This document shows, one piece after another, positions 34,708-44,914 of a DNA stretch of 64,000 bases. The stretch lies in assembly GCF_000018025.1 (NCBI RefSeq), contig NC_009831.1, positions 2,294,001 through 2,358,000 of the forward strand. Direction: 5' to 3'. How positions within the stretch are numbered: the first letter of the stretch is position 1; every line of letters starts with the position of its first letter. The translations under genes and the position numbers were made by a program. The DNA is from Shewanella sediminis HAW-EB3 (GTDB lineage: Bacteria; Pseudomonadota; Gammaproteobacteria; Enterobacterales; Shewanellaceae). The notes under the pieces are model-generated. The model was not told where the DNA came from, did no database searches, and saw nothing but the letters and a program-made list of their open reading frames with translations.

Positions 34708-37700
34708 AGCTTAAGCTCCGTCTGTTCTATTTGCGCTTGTGCTGTTTGGGCTGATGGAGCATCTGATTCAGTTTGCTCATCGTCGAACAGAGCATCGAGT
34801 GACTCGATAAGCCCCTTAGCTGGCTTATCATAGAAAACCCCAGACATAGGTGCACCGACGGACATACCTCGCAGGAAGAGGTAATAACTGCCGCCAATAT
34901 GTCGGTCATAATCGTAATCAGGCATTCTCAGGCTCAAATATCTGTGTAACGCCAGGGTATAGATGATGTACTGCAGATCGTATCTATGGCTGCGGATCGC
35001 GCCGCGCATTGAATCGGGCCCATAATGGGTGAAATCATCGCCCAGATGGTTAGACTTATAATCGGCGATATAAAATTGACCCTGATGCTCGAAGGTCAAA
35101 TCGATAAAGCCTTTGAGCATGCCTTTGAGCGACTCGAAGTTAAGCCCCGCGCTGTAGCCATACTCTTGGAGTAATGCATTGAGCTTATCGGCCTTTAGCG
35201 CCGCGATAGGGAGGTAGAATTCCATCTCCACCAGTTTCTGGTTATTGGTTAACTGCCCAAGTTTGAGTGAGCCATCCTGTACGATGGGCGCATCGAGTAG
35301 ATCCAAATACCAGTGAGTCAGCACGTCGAGCCAGGACTCATCGATGCCATACCTCTCCATGGCGACAGGTAACTGTTCGGTGAGTCCATTTTCGGCTTGG
35401 GTAAAGTCAATCAGCTCGAGCACTAAGTGCATAAAGCTACCTGCATTAGCACCGCGCTCGAAGGTGAAACGAGAAGGCAGAGGGTCAAGCTCATCCTTGA
35501 TCTCCTCGAGTTCCGGAAAGGCTTCATCATCCGCCCCCGGCAGCACCCGCTCATGAGGCAAGTCTTTTACCAGGCCCGAATAACTGCCGACACGCCATGG
35601 AGTGTAGAGTCGACGTTTAAGCACCTTAGGTGCTAATAACTCTTGGTCATCCGACATTTTCTCTAAGACTTGGCTTGAGACATCATCCGCCATCTCACAG
35701 ACACTAATCGCCTCACTCATCAGACGTTTTGCAGATGTTTCGATAAGCGAAAACTCGCAGGCTTTTTCTTCTATGCCAAGCAGGTAGCCTATACCGGTTT
35801 CATGGAGCTGACTGGTGATCCCCGCTTTTTTAGTGAAGCGGCAGTGGTTGGCGATATAGAGATAGCACTGATAGACGGGGCGAGTCATAGCGACATACAA
35901 CAGGCGCAGATCCTCGGCGAGATTTTCCCGCTTATGCCGCTCCCAACCCTCATCGCTCTGCTCTATATCCCACACAAGCTTGTTATTTTCATGGTAGAGC
36001 ATAGGCGCAGGTTTACGGCGATTATCCCGGGCTAAGCTGACGAAGGGGATAAAACAGACAGGATACTCGAGCCCCTTACTCTTATGTATGGTGACAATCT
36101 GTACCAGGTTCTGCTCACTTTCGAGTCTGAGCTGCGCCTCTTCATTGGCATGGTTCTCGATAAGGGCTTGCTCGTACCAGTTGACCAGGGCACTGATCCC
36201 ATCGAGTTCGGTGGCCTTTTGCTGTAACAGCTCGGCAAGGTGCCTGAAATCGGTCAGACGGCGCTCACCATCTTCGCTTTGAAGCAGGCGTTCGATAAGC
36301 TTGGTTTCGTTGGCCAAATTCAAGAGTGCGGGCATGACGCCGCGTCTTAGCCAGTTATGATGCAGGCCATCAAATTGCTCCAGCAGGGTTTGTCTTACCA
36401 TCTCATCCTGATTAAAGCCATGAATAGCCAGGGCGTTATAACCGAGCAGGGAGGTCGCCAAGGCCGAACGCAGGGCGCGCTCATCTTTTGGGGTGGCCAA
36501 GGCGTGCAGTACCAGCGCCATTTCTCGGGCTTCGAGGGTGTTAAATACACTGTCCCGGCTAAGGAATACCGCACCAATTTGCCTGTTCGACAGTGACTCT
36601 TTGATCACCGCGGCTTCATTTCTGTCACGTACCAGCACCGCGATATCTTTGGCCTTGAGCGGCTTTTCACTAATCGTACACTCACCATCTTGCGATTCGG
36701 TGAGAAGCCGTGCGATTTCGCTGGCAGCATCTTCGGCTAAATGCTTTCTGGCGGTGGTTTTATTGAGGCCTTTTTCGGGATCTTCGCTAAGCAGTTTAAT
36801 TTTCAGGGCCGATGTAGTGGTCGATTTCTCGACTAATACTTTGTTGTCGGCAAAGGGGGAGGGCAGCACCGATTCAAATGGGATGGCCTGGCTGATAAAG
36901 GCATCATCACGATTCTCAAACAGGGCATTGACCGCCAAAATCATGTTACGGCTGGAGCGGTAATTAGTATCGAGATTATAGTGCTCGGATGTTTGCTCGC
37001 GCGCCTGAATATAGGTGTGTATATCGGCGCCCCTGAAGGCATAGATCGCCTGTTTCGGGTCGCCAATCATCAAGAGACTCAGATTTTTCGATGAGGTTCC
37101 TGCTGTGGCTTCATCGATGGCTATCAGCGAGTCATCAGAGCCCATTGCATCGACAGAGGGCTGTTGGTATATCCGGTTGAAGATAGCAAATTGCAGCGGA
37201 TCTGTATCCTGGAATTCATCGATAAGGGCCACAGGAAAACGTTTGGCTATGGTGTTGGCCAGACTTATTGCTTGTCCACTCACCTCTTCCTGGTTTGGAC
37301 GCAGGGCTTGTTCCAGGGTGATCAGCAGATCGTCGGGCGTCAGCAGGTTACGCTCAGATTTTTGCTGGGCAAAGCGAGCCGAGATACCGTTTCGTGCGCA
37401 AAAGAGAAAGCTTGGAATAAAATCTTTGATAAGCGCACACAGGCGCTCGATATGATCGAGTACCGGCGCTTGCTCCGGCGTGGGCACTTCGCCCCCCTTG
37501 TTAAGCTTAAGCTCACTCAGCGACAGACTCTCCATCACCTTCATTGGCGGTAAACTGTTGCTGAATTTGCACCAGTTATCCATGGCATCGAGCATGATAG
37601 CGAGCTTAGGGTAAGCGTCAGCTTTTTTTCCGAATCTCACGCCGCTCAGCGGTAAAGCATGCAGCAAGGTCTCGATAGCGTCCCGCTCGCGGGGCCAGAT

Positions 37701-38459
37701 AAGTTTTAGACGACTTAAGCTTTGAGTGAGCGTTTGCTGCAGTTTTGTAAACTCTTGCGGCACCGGCTGAGCGCTGGCCTGGCTTGCGCCCAGCAGCGGC
37801 CTTAGCTGCTTGGATAGCGCATCGGGATCGGCAAATTTCTTCTGAATTATCTCGGCCAGATACTCAGGCAATGGGTAGCACTGCTCACGCCAGAAGTCGC
37901 GCACGGCGTGGTGCAGAAACTCGCTGTCATCTAAGGTGAACTCTGACTCGAACAGCAGGGATGACTCGAACGCCATGTCGGCCAAAATTCGCTGACAAAA
38001 ACCATGTATGGTAAAGATAGACGCTTCATCGAGTGACTTGAGGGCTAAATCCAGACGCTTAAGTGCCAGATGGCGTTCACTCTCGGGCGTGAGTCGATAG
38101 AGAGATTCAATCAGATCATCATCGGTTTCCAGGCCGATAAAGCGGCGGTAGGCCAGCTGAATTTTGCGGCGAATTCGATCCCTTAGCTCTCCCGTGGCGG
38201 CATTGGTAAAGGTGACTACCAGAATCTGCTCGCAGCTCAGTGGCTTTTCTATCTCATGGCCCAGCAACAGACGCACATACAGACCGGCGATGGTGAAGGT
38301 TTTACCGGTTCCTGCACTGGCTTCAATTAAGCGGCTACCGCCAAAGGGCAGGGTGAGAGTATCGAGGGGCTTAGAGCGGCCTTTAGTCACGTCTGGGCCA
38401 TCCTTAGGGCTAAGCGCAGGGCTGTTTTCGGGGCTAGCTTCTCTATGAGTCGATGACAT
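34704..38459 (-). CDS. recB: Exodeoxyribonuclease V subunit RecB
   Basis: 1251 residues from the ATG at 38459, which follows AGGAGG at good spacing and lies 1 bp after the recC stop. Motif I is IEASAGTGKTFT (about 45-56), motif II ALIDEFQDTDP, and the later helicase motifs include TNYRSSRNM, TIHKSKGLEYP and YVAMTRP. The C-terminal nuclease domain keeps FYIADYKSN, with the catalytic Asp-Lys pair. RecB is the 3'-5' motor and the nuclease of RecBCD, and loads RecA at Chi. An N-terminal extension of about 30 residues (ASPENSPALSPKDG) is not in E. coli RecB. Confidence 0.96.
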   Translation of the reverse strand: MSSTHREASPENSPALSPKDGPDVTKGRSKPLDTLTLPFGGSRLIEASAGTGKTFTIAGLYVRLLLGHEIEKPLSCEQILVVTFTNAATGELRDRIRRKIQLAYRRFIGLETDDDLIESLYRLTPESERHLALKRLDLALKSLDEASIFTIHGFCQRILADMAFESSLLFESEFTLDDSEFLHHAVRDFWREQCYPLPEYLAEIIQKKFADPDALSKQLRPLLGASQASAQPVPQEFTKLQQTLTQSLSRLKLIWPRERDAIETLLHALPLSGVRFGKKADAYPKLAIMLDAMDNWCKFSNSLPPMKVMESLSLSELKLNKGGEVPTPEQAPVLDHIERLCALIKDFIPSFLFCARNGISARFAQQKSERNLLTPDDLLITLEQALRPNQEEVSGQAISLANTIAKRFPVALIDEFQDTDPLQFAIFNRIYQQPSVDAMGSDDSLIAIDEATAGTSSKNLSLLMIGDPKQAIYAFRGADIHTYIQAREQTSEHYNLDTNYRSSRNMILAVNALFENRDDAFISQAIPFESVLPSPFADNKVLVEKSTTTSALKIKLLSEDPEKGLNKTTARKHLAEDAASEIARLLTESQDGECTISEKPLKAKDIAVLVRDRNEAAVIKESLSNRQIGAVFLSRDSVFNTLEAREMALVLHALATPKDERALRSALATSLLGYNALAIHGFNQDEMVRQTLLEQFDGLHHNWLRRGVMPALLNLANETKLIERLLQSEDGERRLTDFRHLAELLQQKATELDGISALVNWYEQALIENHANEEAQLRLESEQNLVQIVTIHKSKGLEYPVCFIPFVSLARDNRRKPAPMLYHENNKLVWDIEQSDEGWERHKRENLAEDLRLLYVAMTRPVYQCYLYIANHCRFTKKAGITSQLHETGIGYLLGIEEKACEFSLIETSAKRLMSEAISVCEMADDVSSQVLEKMSDDQELLAPKVLKRRLYTPWRVGSYSGLVKDLPHERVLPGADDEAFPELEEIKDELDPLPSRFTFERGANAGSFMHLVLELIDFTQAENGLTEQLPVAMERYGIDESWLDVLTHWYLDLLDAPIVQDGSLKLGQLTNNQKLVEMEFYLPIAALKADKLNALLQEYGYSAGLNFESLKGMLKGFIDLTFEHQGQFYIADYKSNHLGDDFTHYGPDSMRGAIRSHRYDLQYIIYTLALHRYLSLRMPDYDYDRHIGGSYYLFLRGMSVGAPMSGVFYDKPAKGLIESLDALFDDEQTESDAPSAQTAQAQIEQTELKL

Positions 38460-38460
38460 A

Positions 38461-41400
38461 TTAACAGCCTCCTTCGACGAAACTTGCAAGCTCGCTGAGC
38501 TTATCTTTGTGATAGAGGCTGAGCATCGGGCTTAGCAGTGACATGGCAACCTGTCCAAACTCATCTTCTTTGAAATCTTCAGGGAAACTAAACAGACGCT
38601 GGTAATGAGGCTCGAAGCCTTCACCGAGTTGGCTCTGTTCATCTTTCCATTGGCTTTGAGCTTCCTTGAGTTTATCGCTGTGATCCCCCTCGGCTTCGAC
38701 ATAGGCGAGGGCGGTTCTGGGCATAAACATCAAGGGATGGATTTGTCCCGATTGGAAATAACTCAGCCATAGACTCAGCTGCACGTTCGCCTGCTCGGGC
38801 GCGACGCCATGGAAGGCATGAAAGTGGCCGATATCTAGAAGGTAGCTGATATGTGGTTTATCGCTTCGGGATGCAGACTCTTTAGCATCTGTCCCCATAG
38901 CACTTATACAAAGATGTCTTAGGTAGACTCTAATCAGATCCCGGCCATTGGCGGTGCCGGGTCGATAGTTGACCAGCCCCTTAGCGCAGAGATCATCGAT
39001 TCGCCCCACTAATGTGACGGGCTCAGTGATGGTATTGCCTGTGCCATCGCCCAGAGCAAAGGGCAGCTCAATATCCAGTGAGTGTTGGTTCTCACCCTGA
39101 AGATAGATCGCCCGGCCAATTAAGGGCTTAATGTCATGCAGATACTGGTTAAGCAGGAGATCATCGAAAGGCTTCAGGGGCAGCTCGCCACTGGCCTTTA
39201 ATCGTTGCAACAGCTCTTCGCCCGGGAGCTCTAAACCTTGAGATATGGCGTTATCGAGTAAGTTTGCCTGCAGTTTATACCGCTCGAGCGCGTTCAGACT
39301 GAAGGGCTCATCGTTATCATCGGCTTGAATGTTCAGGCCTAAGTCGACCTTGAGGCTTCGATTGAAAAAGTATTGCGCCGGGTTTCTGAAGAAACGGATA
39401 AGCGCCGAGACCTCAAGCTCGTTCTCCTCTACGCAAGGCGATGCCAGACTCTCTTGTTCAATTTTTTGACCAGGTTCGATAAAGCGGGGTGTTTCAGCGC
39501 TATTATCGCTCGTTCTTGCCGGACACCACTGGGCGGAATAACTTTGTTTAAGTTGGGGGTCATCACCATTGTCAGGCAAGTAAAGCCGCTCATCGAAAGG
39601 CTGTAGAGGTTGTTCTATCAATAACTGCTTATGGATTGCTTTCTCGATGGCTGGAATATCGGGCTCATTGTCTGGATTGTGAAGATCTCCCTCGGGTAGA
39701 TAACATAGCTGACAATATTCGACCAACTCTGAGACCAACATGGAGGGGATCCGTTCCGAGTTATCGCGCTCACTGTGGCCGATATAGCTGATGTAGAGTT
39801 GCTCTCTGGCCGAGAGTATCGCCTCTAAAAACAGGTATCTGTCATCTAAGCGACGTGAACGATCGCCTTTACGGGGTCCGAACTGGGCCACAAGATCGAA
39901 ACCGACCGGGTGCTGTACCCTTGGGTAGATCCCATCATTCATGCCGACTAAGCACACCAATTTAAAGGGAATGGAGCGCATTGGCATCAAGGTACAAAAA
40001 TTGACGCTACCGGCCAGATAACGTTGGCCGACACGGGATTCACTCAAGGTGCTGTTAAACCAGTTTTGCAGCACCTGAGTATTCAGCGGTGTGACTTGTC
40101 CGGAATCGGCGAGCTCAGTTTTAAGCTTGCTGATGGCCTCGCGTATCGCTTGCAGCTGTTGTTGCTCCTCATCATCGACCTCATAAAAGTCTTCGAGAAG
40201 CTGAGCTAACTGACTCATGCGCTCCTCTATTGAGCAATTTTGAGCGAGTTGCTGCTGATACTCATCTAAGGTTTCGATGAAGTTGAGTAGTTTACCCAGG
40301 GCCTGAGCCGATTGTCCTTCGATGCCTTCGACCAGCAGGGTGTCATGATAAAGTTCAGCATCGTCGCTGAAGGCGTAGCCTAAGATCAGACGCTTGATTC
40401 CAAAGGCCCAGGAGTTCTTATCGAATGCGGGCATAGATTGGGCTGCACGGCTGTTTTCATCCCGCCCCCAACGCACGCCGGCTTGTTCGAGCCAGTGGCG
40501 TATCATGGAGAGGGCTTCATCATCGAGCTCGAATCGTCTGAGTACCGCAGGCACCTCTAAGATCCCTAAGATATCGGTCAGGGCGAAGCGACTCTGATTG
40601 ATGGCCAGAATATGCAGGAAGCTGTTGATCAGGGGCGATTCCTGCGCCGCGCCGCGATCGGCGATGGCGTAAGGGATGTAGTGAGCGCCCTGTTTGGCCG
40701 AGAACACCGCATCGATATAAGGCGCGTAAGCTGCCACATCCGGCAGCATGATGACGATATCTTTTGCAAGCAGGGGATCGCTTGGGTCAGCAGGTTCACG
40801 GGACAACATCTCGAGCAGGTGATCGTGCAGGGTCTCGATTTCACGCAGTGGACTGTGACAACTGCGAAGTGTCAGCGAGTCGTCAGCTTTAGTGAGCACG
40901 CGGCGATCATCCAGTGTCAGATACAGAGAGGCATCGGGGCCTAAGCTTCTGTTGCGGGTACTGAGTTCGAGAATGTCGTGCTGAACGCCACGAAGCAGTG
41001 TCTGAGGTGCACTTTCCAGCGGGTCTTGGTAACACTCGAAATTAAAGTTGGTGTGCTCCTCCGGTAGCTCCAGTATCAAGTCCAGGAGTTCACGCCCCAT
41101 CTTACCGTTATTGGCGAGCAGGGGGTTACCCACCTCGAGCTTATCTTCCCATAGGGCTTCGAGTTTATTCCTGTTGGCGTATTCAAGCGCCATACGAGCG
41201 CGTAAACGAGGGTCGACAATATCGCCCCAGTAGTGCTGACAGGGACTTAAATTCAGCATGATCACATCGATACGCTTAGCCAGATGATAGAGCACATCTA
41301 AGGTTTGAGGCGCCATGGATGAGATACCGAATACGAATAACCGTCTGGGTAGACCATCGAGGCAGGTATCGGGGTCATCGAGTGCATCAAACAGCGACTG

Positions 41401-42024
41401 ATGCAGGTTAGCCCTGTGGTAGCGACTCTTGTTGAGACGCAGGTTATTAAATTCGATAAGGGCGCGCCACAAGATGGGTTGCCAGGCCTGGGCCGGAGAT
41501 AATTTATCATCTTTAGGCGGCAGGGTCGGCTCATTGGCTTCCCATGCGGCTATCCAGTCGGGACGATAGACCAGGTATTGATCGAAGATATCGGCTATTT
41601 GCCCGCACAGTTGAAACAGTTTTAATGGATCCTCCGGTAAAGCCTCTGTCGCTTCATCCGGGCAGTTAGCAGCATTGAGATAGTTGTTAAGCGGCGCAAA
41701 CTCATCGATCTGCAGTAGCTCCGGCAGCAACTCCATCAGCTTCCAGGTCATGGAGGGCTTGGTAAAGGCATTTTCCTTGGGCACATCGGGCAACAGGGTG
41801 TGGCACAGCTGCCAGATAAAGCTTGAGGGCAGCGGAAATTCAAGCGCCGCGGCTATCTTGTTCTGTCTTGCAATCTCTAGTCTCAGCCAGGTGGACATGC
41901 CGGGGCTTTGGACTAACACCTGCTCGGGCATTAACAGTGGCATACCGGGAATTGGCGTCTGTAGCTCGGTCGCGAGTTGGGCCGAGAGTGCTTCCATTCG
42001 ATTAGACTGTACAAGATAGAGCAT
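38461..42024 (-). CDS. recC: Exodeoxyribonuclease V subunit RecC
   Basis: 1187 residues from the ATG at 42024; the residues after it (LYLVQSNRMEALSAQLA) match the family N-terminus, whereas a start at 42072 adds 16 unlike residues. Blocks such as LVQSPGMSTWLRLEIA, FPLPSSFIWQL, LFVFGISSMAPQTLDVLYHLA, VNFCTLMPMRSIPFKLVCLVGMNDGIYPR and FLEAILSAREQLYISYIG are diagnostic. RecC holds the complex together, splits the duplex and recognises Chi. It heads the operon recC-recB-recD on the minus strand. The ribosome site is weak (GGGA). Confidence 0.95.
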   Translation of the reverse strand: MLYLVQSNRMEALSAQLATELQTPIPGMPLLMPEQVLVQSPGMSTWLRLEIARQNKIAAALEFPLPSSFIWQLCHTLLPDVPKENAFTKPSMTWKLMELLPELLQIDEFAPLNNYLNAANCPDEATEALPEDPLKLFQLCGQIADIFDQYLVYRPDWIAAWEANEPTLPPKDDKLSPAQAWQPILWRALIEFNNLRLNKSRYHRANLHQSLFDALDDPDTCLDGLPRRLFVFGISSMAPQTLDVLYHLAKRIDVIMLNLSPCQHYWGDIVDPRLRARMALEYANRNKLEALWEDKLEVGNPLLANNGKMGRELLDLILELPEEHTNFNFECYQDPLESAPQTLLRGVQHDILELSTRNRSLGPDASLYLTLDDRRVLTKADDSLTLRSCHSPLREIETLHDHLLEMLSREPADPSDPLLAKDIVIMLPDVAAYAPYIDAVFSAKQGAHYIPYAIADRGAAQESPLINSFLHILAINQSRFALTDILGILEVPAVLRRFELDDEALSMIRHWLEQAGVRWGRDENSRAAQSMPAFDKNSWAFGIKRLILGYAFSDDAELYHDTLLVEGIEGQSAQALGKLLNFIETLDEYQQQLAQNCSIEERMSQLAQLLEDFYEVDDEEQQQLQAIREAISKLKTELADSGQVTPLNTQVLQNWFNSTLSESRVGQRYLAGSVNFCTLMPMRSIPFKLVCLVGMNDGIYPRVQHPVGFDLVAQFGPRKGDRSRRLDDRYLFLEAILSAREQLYISYIGHSERDNSERIPSMLVSELVEYCQLCYLPEGDLHNPDNEPDIPAIEKAIHKQLLIEQPLQPFDERLYLPDNGDDPQLKQSYSAQWCPARTSDNSAETPRFIEPGQKIEQESLASPCVEENELEVSALIRFFRNPAQYFFNRSLKVDLGLNIQADDNDEPFSLNALERYKLQANLLDNAISQGLELPGEELLQRLKASGELPLKPFDDLLLNQYLHDIKPLIGRAIYLQGENQHSLDIELPFALGDGTGNTITEPVTLVGRIDDLCAKGLVNYRPGTANGRDLIRVYLRHLCISAMGTDAKESASRSDKPHISYLLDIGHFHAFHGVAPEQANVQLSLWLSYFQSGQIHPLMFMPRTALAYVEAEGDHSDKLKEAQSQWKDEQSQLGEGFEPHYQRLFSFPEDFKEDEFGQVAMSLLSPMLSLYHKDKLSELASFVEGGC

Positions 42025-42312
42025 GAATATTCCCAGGTAAAATAACGATAGACGTGTAGGCGATATCTGCAAACAGTTAATATTCTATGTGTTTGGATGG
42101 GTAAGTCCACAGAAACTAGCGGTAATTGAGGTTAACCGAGTATGTATAGAACTAAAGCCGGGAGAAAGGGCGGTTTATCGTGTTCGCTGAGTGATTTTAT
42201 CTAATAGAAATAGCTGTTTTATTATGTTTATAATATGTAAAATTTGATTTAGAACATCAAATTAGGTTAATGATAATTGATTGGGTTGGTTTTTAATCAG
42301 ATTCAATTAATA
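42025..42312. other. Intergenic region upstream of recC
   Basis: About 290 AT-rich bases that must contain the recC promoter on the minus strand. No gene or recognisable operator is seen. It adjoins a MITE-like repeat. Confidence 0.35.
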
Positions 42313-42580
42313 TATACCCAAGCTACTTCAAAATGCTCGTTTCAGAGCTCCCGTAGGATAGCTGAACAAGGCAGTGATTGAAGAGAATGGTTAGTCCCTT
42401 TTCAATATCACTAACGCAGTGCAGATATTCTACGGGAACTCCCGAAGGGCAAGGCGAGAAGCAACATTTTTCAGCGTTATGAAATATTGAATTAGAATAA
42501 CTAGTCCTACTATCTTCATGCCTTGAACTCTGTCACTTCTCGACATGCTGAATCCTGCATTTCGAGGTCGTTTGGGTATA
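42313..42580. repeat. MITE-like palindromic element, 268 bp (copy B)
   Basis: The left end TATACCCAAGCTACTTCAAA pairs with the right end, which reverse-complemented reads TATACCCAAACGACCTCGAA; about 24 bp match imperfectly. Inside are GAGCTCCCGTAG and CTACGGGAACTC, a second inverted pair, and a block with AATGGTTAGTCCCTTTT. The TATACCCAAGC end is like dispersed repeats known from marine gammaproteobacteria. It lies just before the NarK-type transporter gene and may carry part of its promoter region. Confidence 0.75.
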
Positions 42581-42642
42581 CAAATGAGACGTAAGCGTTT
42601 TACAGGACAAGAGATCTCAGGACTATTTATTTCGGGGAGACT

Positions 42643-43917
42643 ATGGATATTCAACTGCGTCGTTCTTACCAGGCTTTAACACTTGCCACCTTGGCTTTTG
42701 CTGCATGTTTTTCTGTTTGGACACTCTATTCAATCATCGGCATCGAGGTCAAAGAGCGTTTGGGTTTGAGCGCAACCGAGTTCGGTTTTCTGCTTGCTGC
42801 TCCCATTTTTACCGGCGCAATCTTTCGTGTTCCTATAGGCTTTATGGCTGAAAAAGTATCATGCCGTAATCTCTTTTTCTGGCAGATGTTGCTCGCCGTC
42901 CCTCCGTTATTCTACCTGCCTCATATAGAAACCTATTCGGGTTATATCTTGATTGGTTTCGTGCTGGGGCTGACTGGAGTCTCGTTTACGATAGGCATTC
43001 GTTATGTCACCGACTGGTTTGAGACTAAACGTCAGGGTTTTGCACTGGGGGTGTTTGGTGCGGGTAATGCGGGCGCCGCAATCACCCTGGTTTTGGTGCC
43101 TTTTATTGTCGATATCTTTGGTTGGCAACAGATAGGTTACGCCTACGGGATTGGCATGATCTTTATGGCGGTGCTGTTTCGTTTGATGGCGCCTGAAGTG
43201 AATGAGTATTATCAGAAACAGAGAGATAGTCATGATATGGCGTTTCATATGGCGCCCCTTAAAGATCTGCAGGTGTGGCGTTTCGGGCTCTACTATTACT
43301 TCGTATTCGGCAGTTTCTTAGCGTTAATTCTCTGGCTGCCCCATTATTATGTCTCCGCTTACGAGCTGTCTCTGACTCAAGCTATGGCGTTGACCTTACT
43401 CTTTGTCACCAGCTCGAGCATGGTCAGAGCCGTGGGCGGCTGGTTCGCCGATACTTATGGGGCGAGGGCGGTGAATTGGACAGCCTTCTGGATCTGTATG
43501 GTGTGTCTGTTTTTCTTGAGTTACCCGCCGACGACCATGATCATCCATGGTGTATCTAAAGATGTTGAAGTCTCTTTCGAAGTGAATGTCTGGCTGTTTA
43601 CCCTGTTGATTTTCATCATTGGTATCGCCCAGGGCTTTGGTCGAGCCAGCGTGTATAAGACTATCTATGATTACTATCCACATCATATGGGCAGTGTTGG
43701 GGGCATTGTCGCCGCCATCGGTGCATTAGGTGGATGTACGCTTCCTATCATGTTCGGTTTTGCCGTCGATCTGATCGGCGTCTATAGTGCCTGCTTTATG
43801 TTGCTCTATGGTGTGTTGGCGACCTGTATGGTGGTGATGTACTTGGCGCTAAGAGCCGAGCGACATCAGAAGCTGGTGAGAGAGGCGATAGCCAATAACT
43901 TTTTAGAACAAGATTAA
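42643..43917 (+). CDS. NarK-type nitrate/nitrite transporter (MFS, NNP family)
   Basis: 424 residues with about 12 hydrophobic spans. The nitrate signature GVFGAGNAGAAITLVLVPF is in the fifth-helix region and a second, FGRASVYKTIYDYYPHHMGSVGGIVAAIGALGG, in the eleventh, and the substrate arginine of the family appears in GAIFRVPIGF. It exchanges nitrate for nitrite or imports nitrate across the inner membrane. GGGGAG precedes the ATG. It is alone, 31 kb after the nap operon and 20 kb before narXL. As NapA works in the periplasm, this gene fits cytoplasmic (Nar-type or assimilatory) nitrate use or nitrite export. Confidence 0.9.
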   Translation: MDIQLRRSYQALTLATLAFAACFSVWTLYSIIGIEVKERLGLSATEFGFLLAAPIFTGAIFRVPIGFMAEKVSCRNLFFWQMLLAVPPLFYLPHIETYSGYILIGFVLGLTGVSFTIGIRYVTDWFETKRQGFALGVFGAGNAGAAITLVLVPFIVDIFGWQQIGYAYGIGMIFMAVLFRLMAPEVNEYYQKQRDSHDMAFHMAPLKDLQVWRFGLYYYFVFGSFLALILWLPHYYVSAYELSLTQAMALTLLFVTSSSMVRAVGGWFADTYGARAVNWTAFWICMVCLFFLSYPPTTMIIHGVSKDVEVSFEVNVWLFTLLIFIIGIAQGFGRASVYKTIYDYYPHHMGSVGGIVAAIGALGGCTLPIMFGFAVDLIGVYSACFMLLYGVLATCMVVMYLALRAERHQKLVREAIANNFLEQD

Positions 43918-44039
43918 CGAGTTCAAATTAAGGCTCAAGATTCGTCCACCGCAATTTGATTTAAACGGTTAAAGTCAGTTAATTGAATTTACTGGTTTTT
44001 TGTTTGCTTTTTCAAATAGCTTTTGATTGAATATTGAAA

Positions 44040-44060
44040 GTATCTATCTCTGATAGATAC
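44040..44060 (-). terminator. Hairpin after the DUF4156-like lipoprotein gene
   Basis: GTATCTATC, loop of three, GATAGATAC make a perfect 9-bp stem directly after the minus-strand stop, followed on that strand by TTTC. It is likely the terminator of that gene. Confidence 0.55.
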
Positions 44061-44068
44061 AAAAGATA

Positions 44069-44422
44069 TTACAGCTTGCACTTGTAGATAACCGCGACGA
44101 CTCTTGTCTCTTCACCTTCACATTTATCTATGTGTAACCATACGATATGAGTACCACCTATCTCTTCGCCATACTCCATCGCTTGGTTTTTCGCTTCTCT
44201 TAATGCTAATTCGCCTGTTCCCTTGCCTCTGGCCATAGCAAAACTGTCACAATGCGTCACTTCAAAATCATAAGCTTCATTAATCCGGTGGTGCAACTCG
44301 CCGGACTCCTGATTACTATTCCAAAGTGTACAACCAGTAATAAGAAAAGAGATAAGGCACCAGATACATACGATTATAAACTTCAACACGAAATGAAACC
44401 TTATTGGTAAGCTACGGCGCAA
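44069..44422 (-). CDS. Small lipoprotein, DUF4156/RcsF-like
   Basis: 117 residues with a signal peptide and lipobox (LISFLITGC, Cys about 31). The mature part has a small mixed fold with Cys residues (VTHCDSF, HIDKCEGEE, YKCKL) and the central block LALREAKNQAMEYGEEIGGTHIVWLHI, the pattern of DUF4156 and the C-terminal RcsF-like domain (alanine-rich helix, then GGTHIV). Its role is unknown; relatives are envelope lipoproteins. It is convergent with the NarK-type transporter gene and monocistronic. Confidence 0.65.
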   Translation of the reverse strand: MRRSLPIRFHFVLKFIIVCIWCLISFLITGCTLWNSNQESGELHHRINEAYDFEVTHCDSFAMARGKGTGELALREAKNQAMEYGEEIGGTHIVWLHIDKCEGEETRVVAVIYKCKL

Positions 44423-44678
44423 AAGGTATAACAGTTATGAATTTTTATATATGTTGGTTCTGACACACCTTGTTAATAATGTTTATTCTCTTTGAAAACA
44501 AAGTAATATACAGTCAAGCAATGTAAATGATTGAAAACTTATCGGGTTATTTGGTAAAGGTGGGAGATAACAACTGACAGTTTCTGGTGTCTATCAGGTG
44601 TCTATGTTGTTTTATAAATGGCCGTATCTTCCAAGCTCGCACGATAAATGCCACCCCACACGTTCAATGCGGACATTT

Positions 44679-44760
44679 GACCTTCGCCTCCTTAAACATC
44701 CAAAATCGAATCTTTCAAGTGTTGACGTCAATGAAAAAGCTGGCCAACTAACATGGGTGG
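44679..44760 (+). repeat. Dispersed repeat R1, copy 1
   Basis: A stretch beginning GACCTTCGCCTCCTTAAACA and ending CCAACTAACATGGGTGG recurs about 1.49 kb downstream at 46170-46262 with differences and small indels. Shared runs include AAACATCCAAAAT, TCAAGTGT and CAACTAACATGGG. The two copies are in the same orientation and bracket the gene at 45030-46037. Confidence 0.65.
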
Positions 44761-44834
44761 AGCATGCGTTCTTTTCATTTTTGTATTGTTAGAGATACAG
44801 AATGACTTCAGTATCTCTGTAGCTTTTTGGGGTT

Positions 44835-44914
44835 TGTAGCTATCTTGATGCGCCTGTGACCGCCTTGGTGTATTTGTAACTATTTTGGTGTGTCCGTGGC
44901 TGTTTTGGGCTAGT
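44835..44914 (+). repeat. Degenerate 20-bp tandem repeat, four units
   Basis: Four units follow one another without a gap: TGTAGCTATCTTGATGCGCC, TGTGACCGCCTTGGTGTATT, TGTAACTATTTTGGTGTGTC and CGTGGCTGTTTTGGGCTAGT. The common frame is YGTRRCYRYYTTGRKG. The first and third units are closest. It lies 115 bp upstream of the binding-protein gene. Confidence 0.72.

Noticed and set aside
34727..42019. Many long plus-strand and shifted open frames opposite recB, recC and recD
   Set aside because: They are antisense or out-of-frame shadows of large, strongly conserved genes and have no ribosome sites or recognisable content.
44598..44792. 64-codon frame before the tandem repeat
   Set aside because: It runs through the dispersed repeat R1, has no ribosome site and does not resemble a protein.
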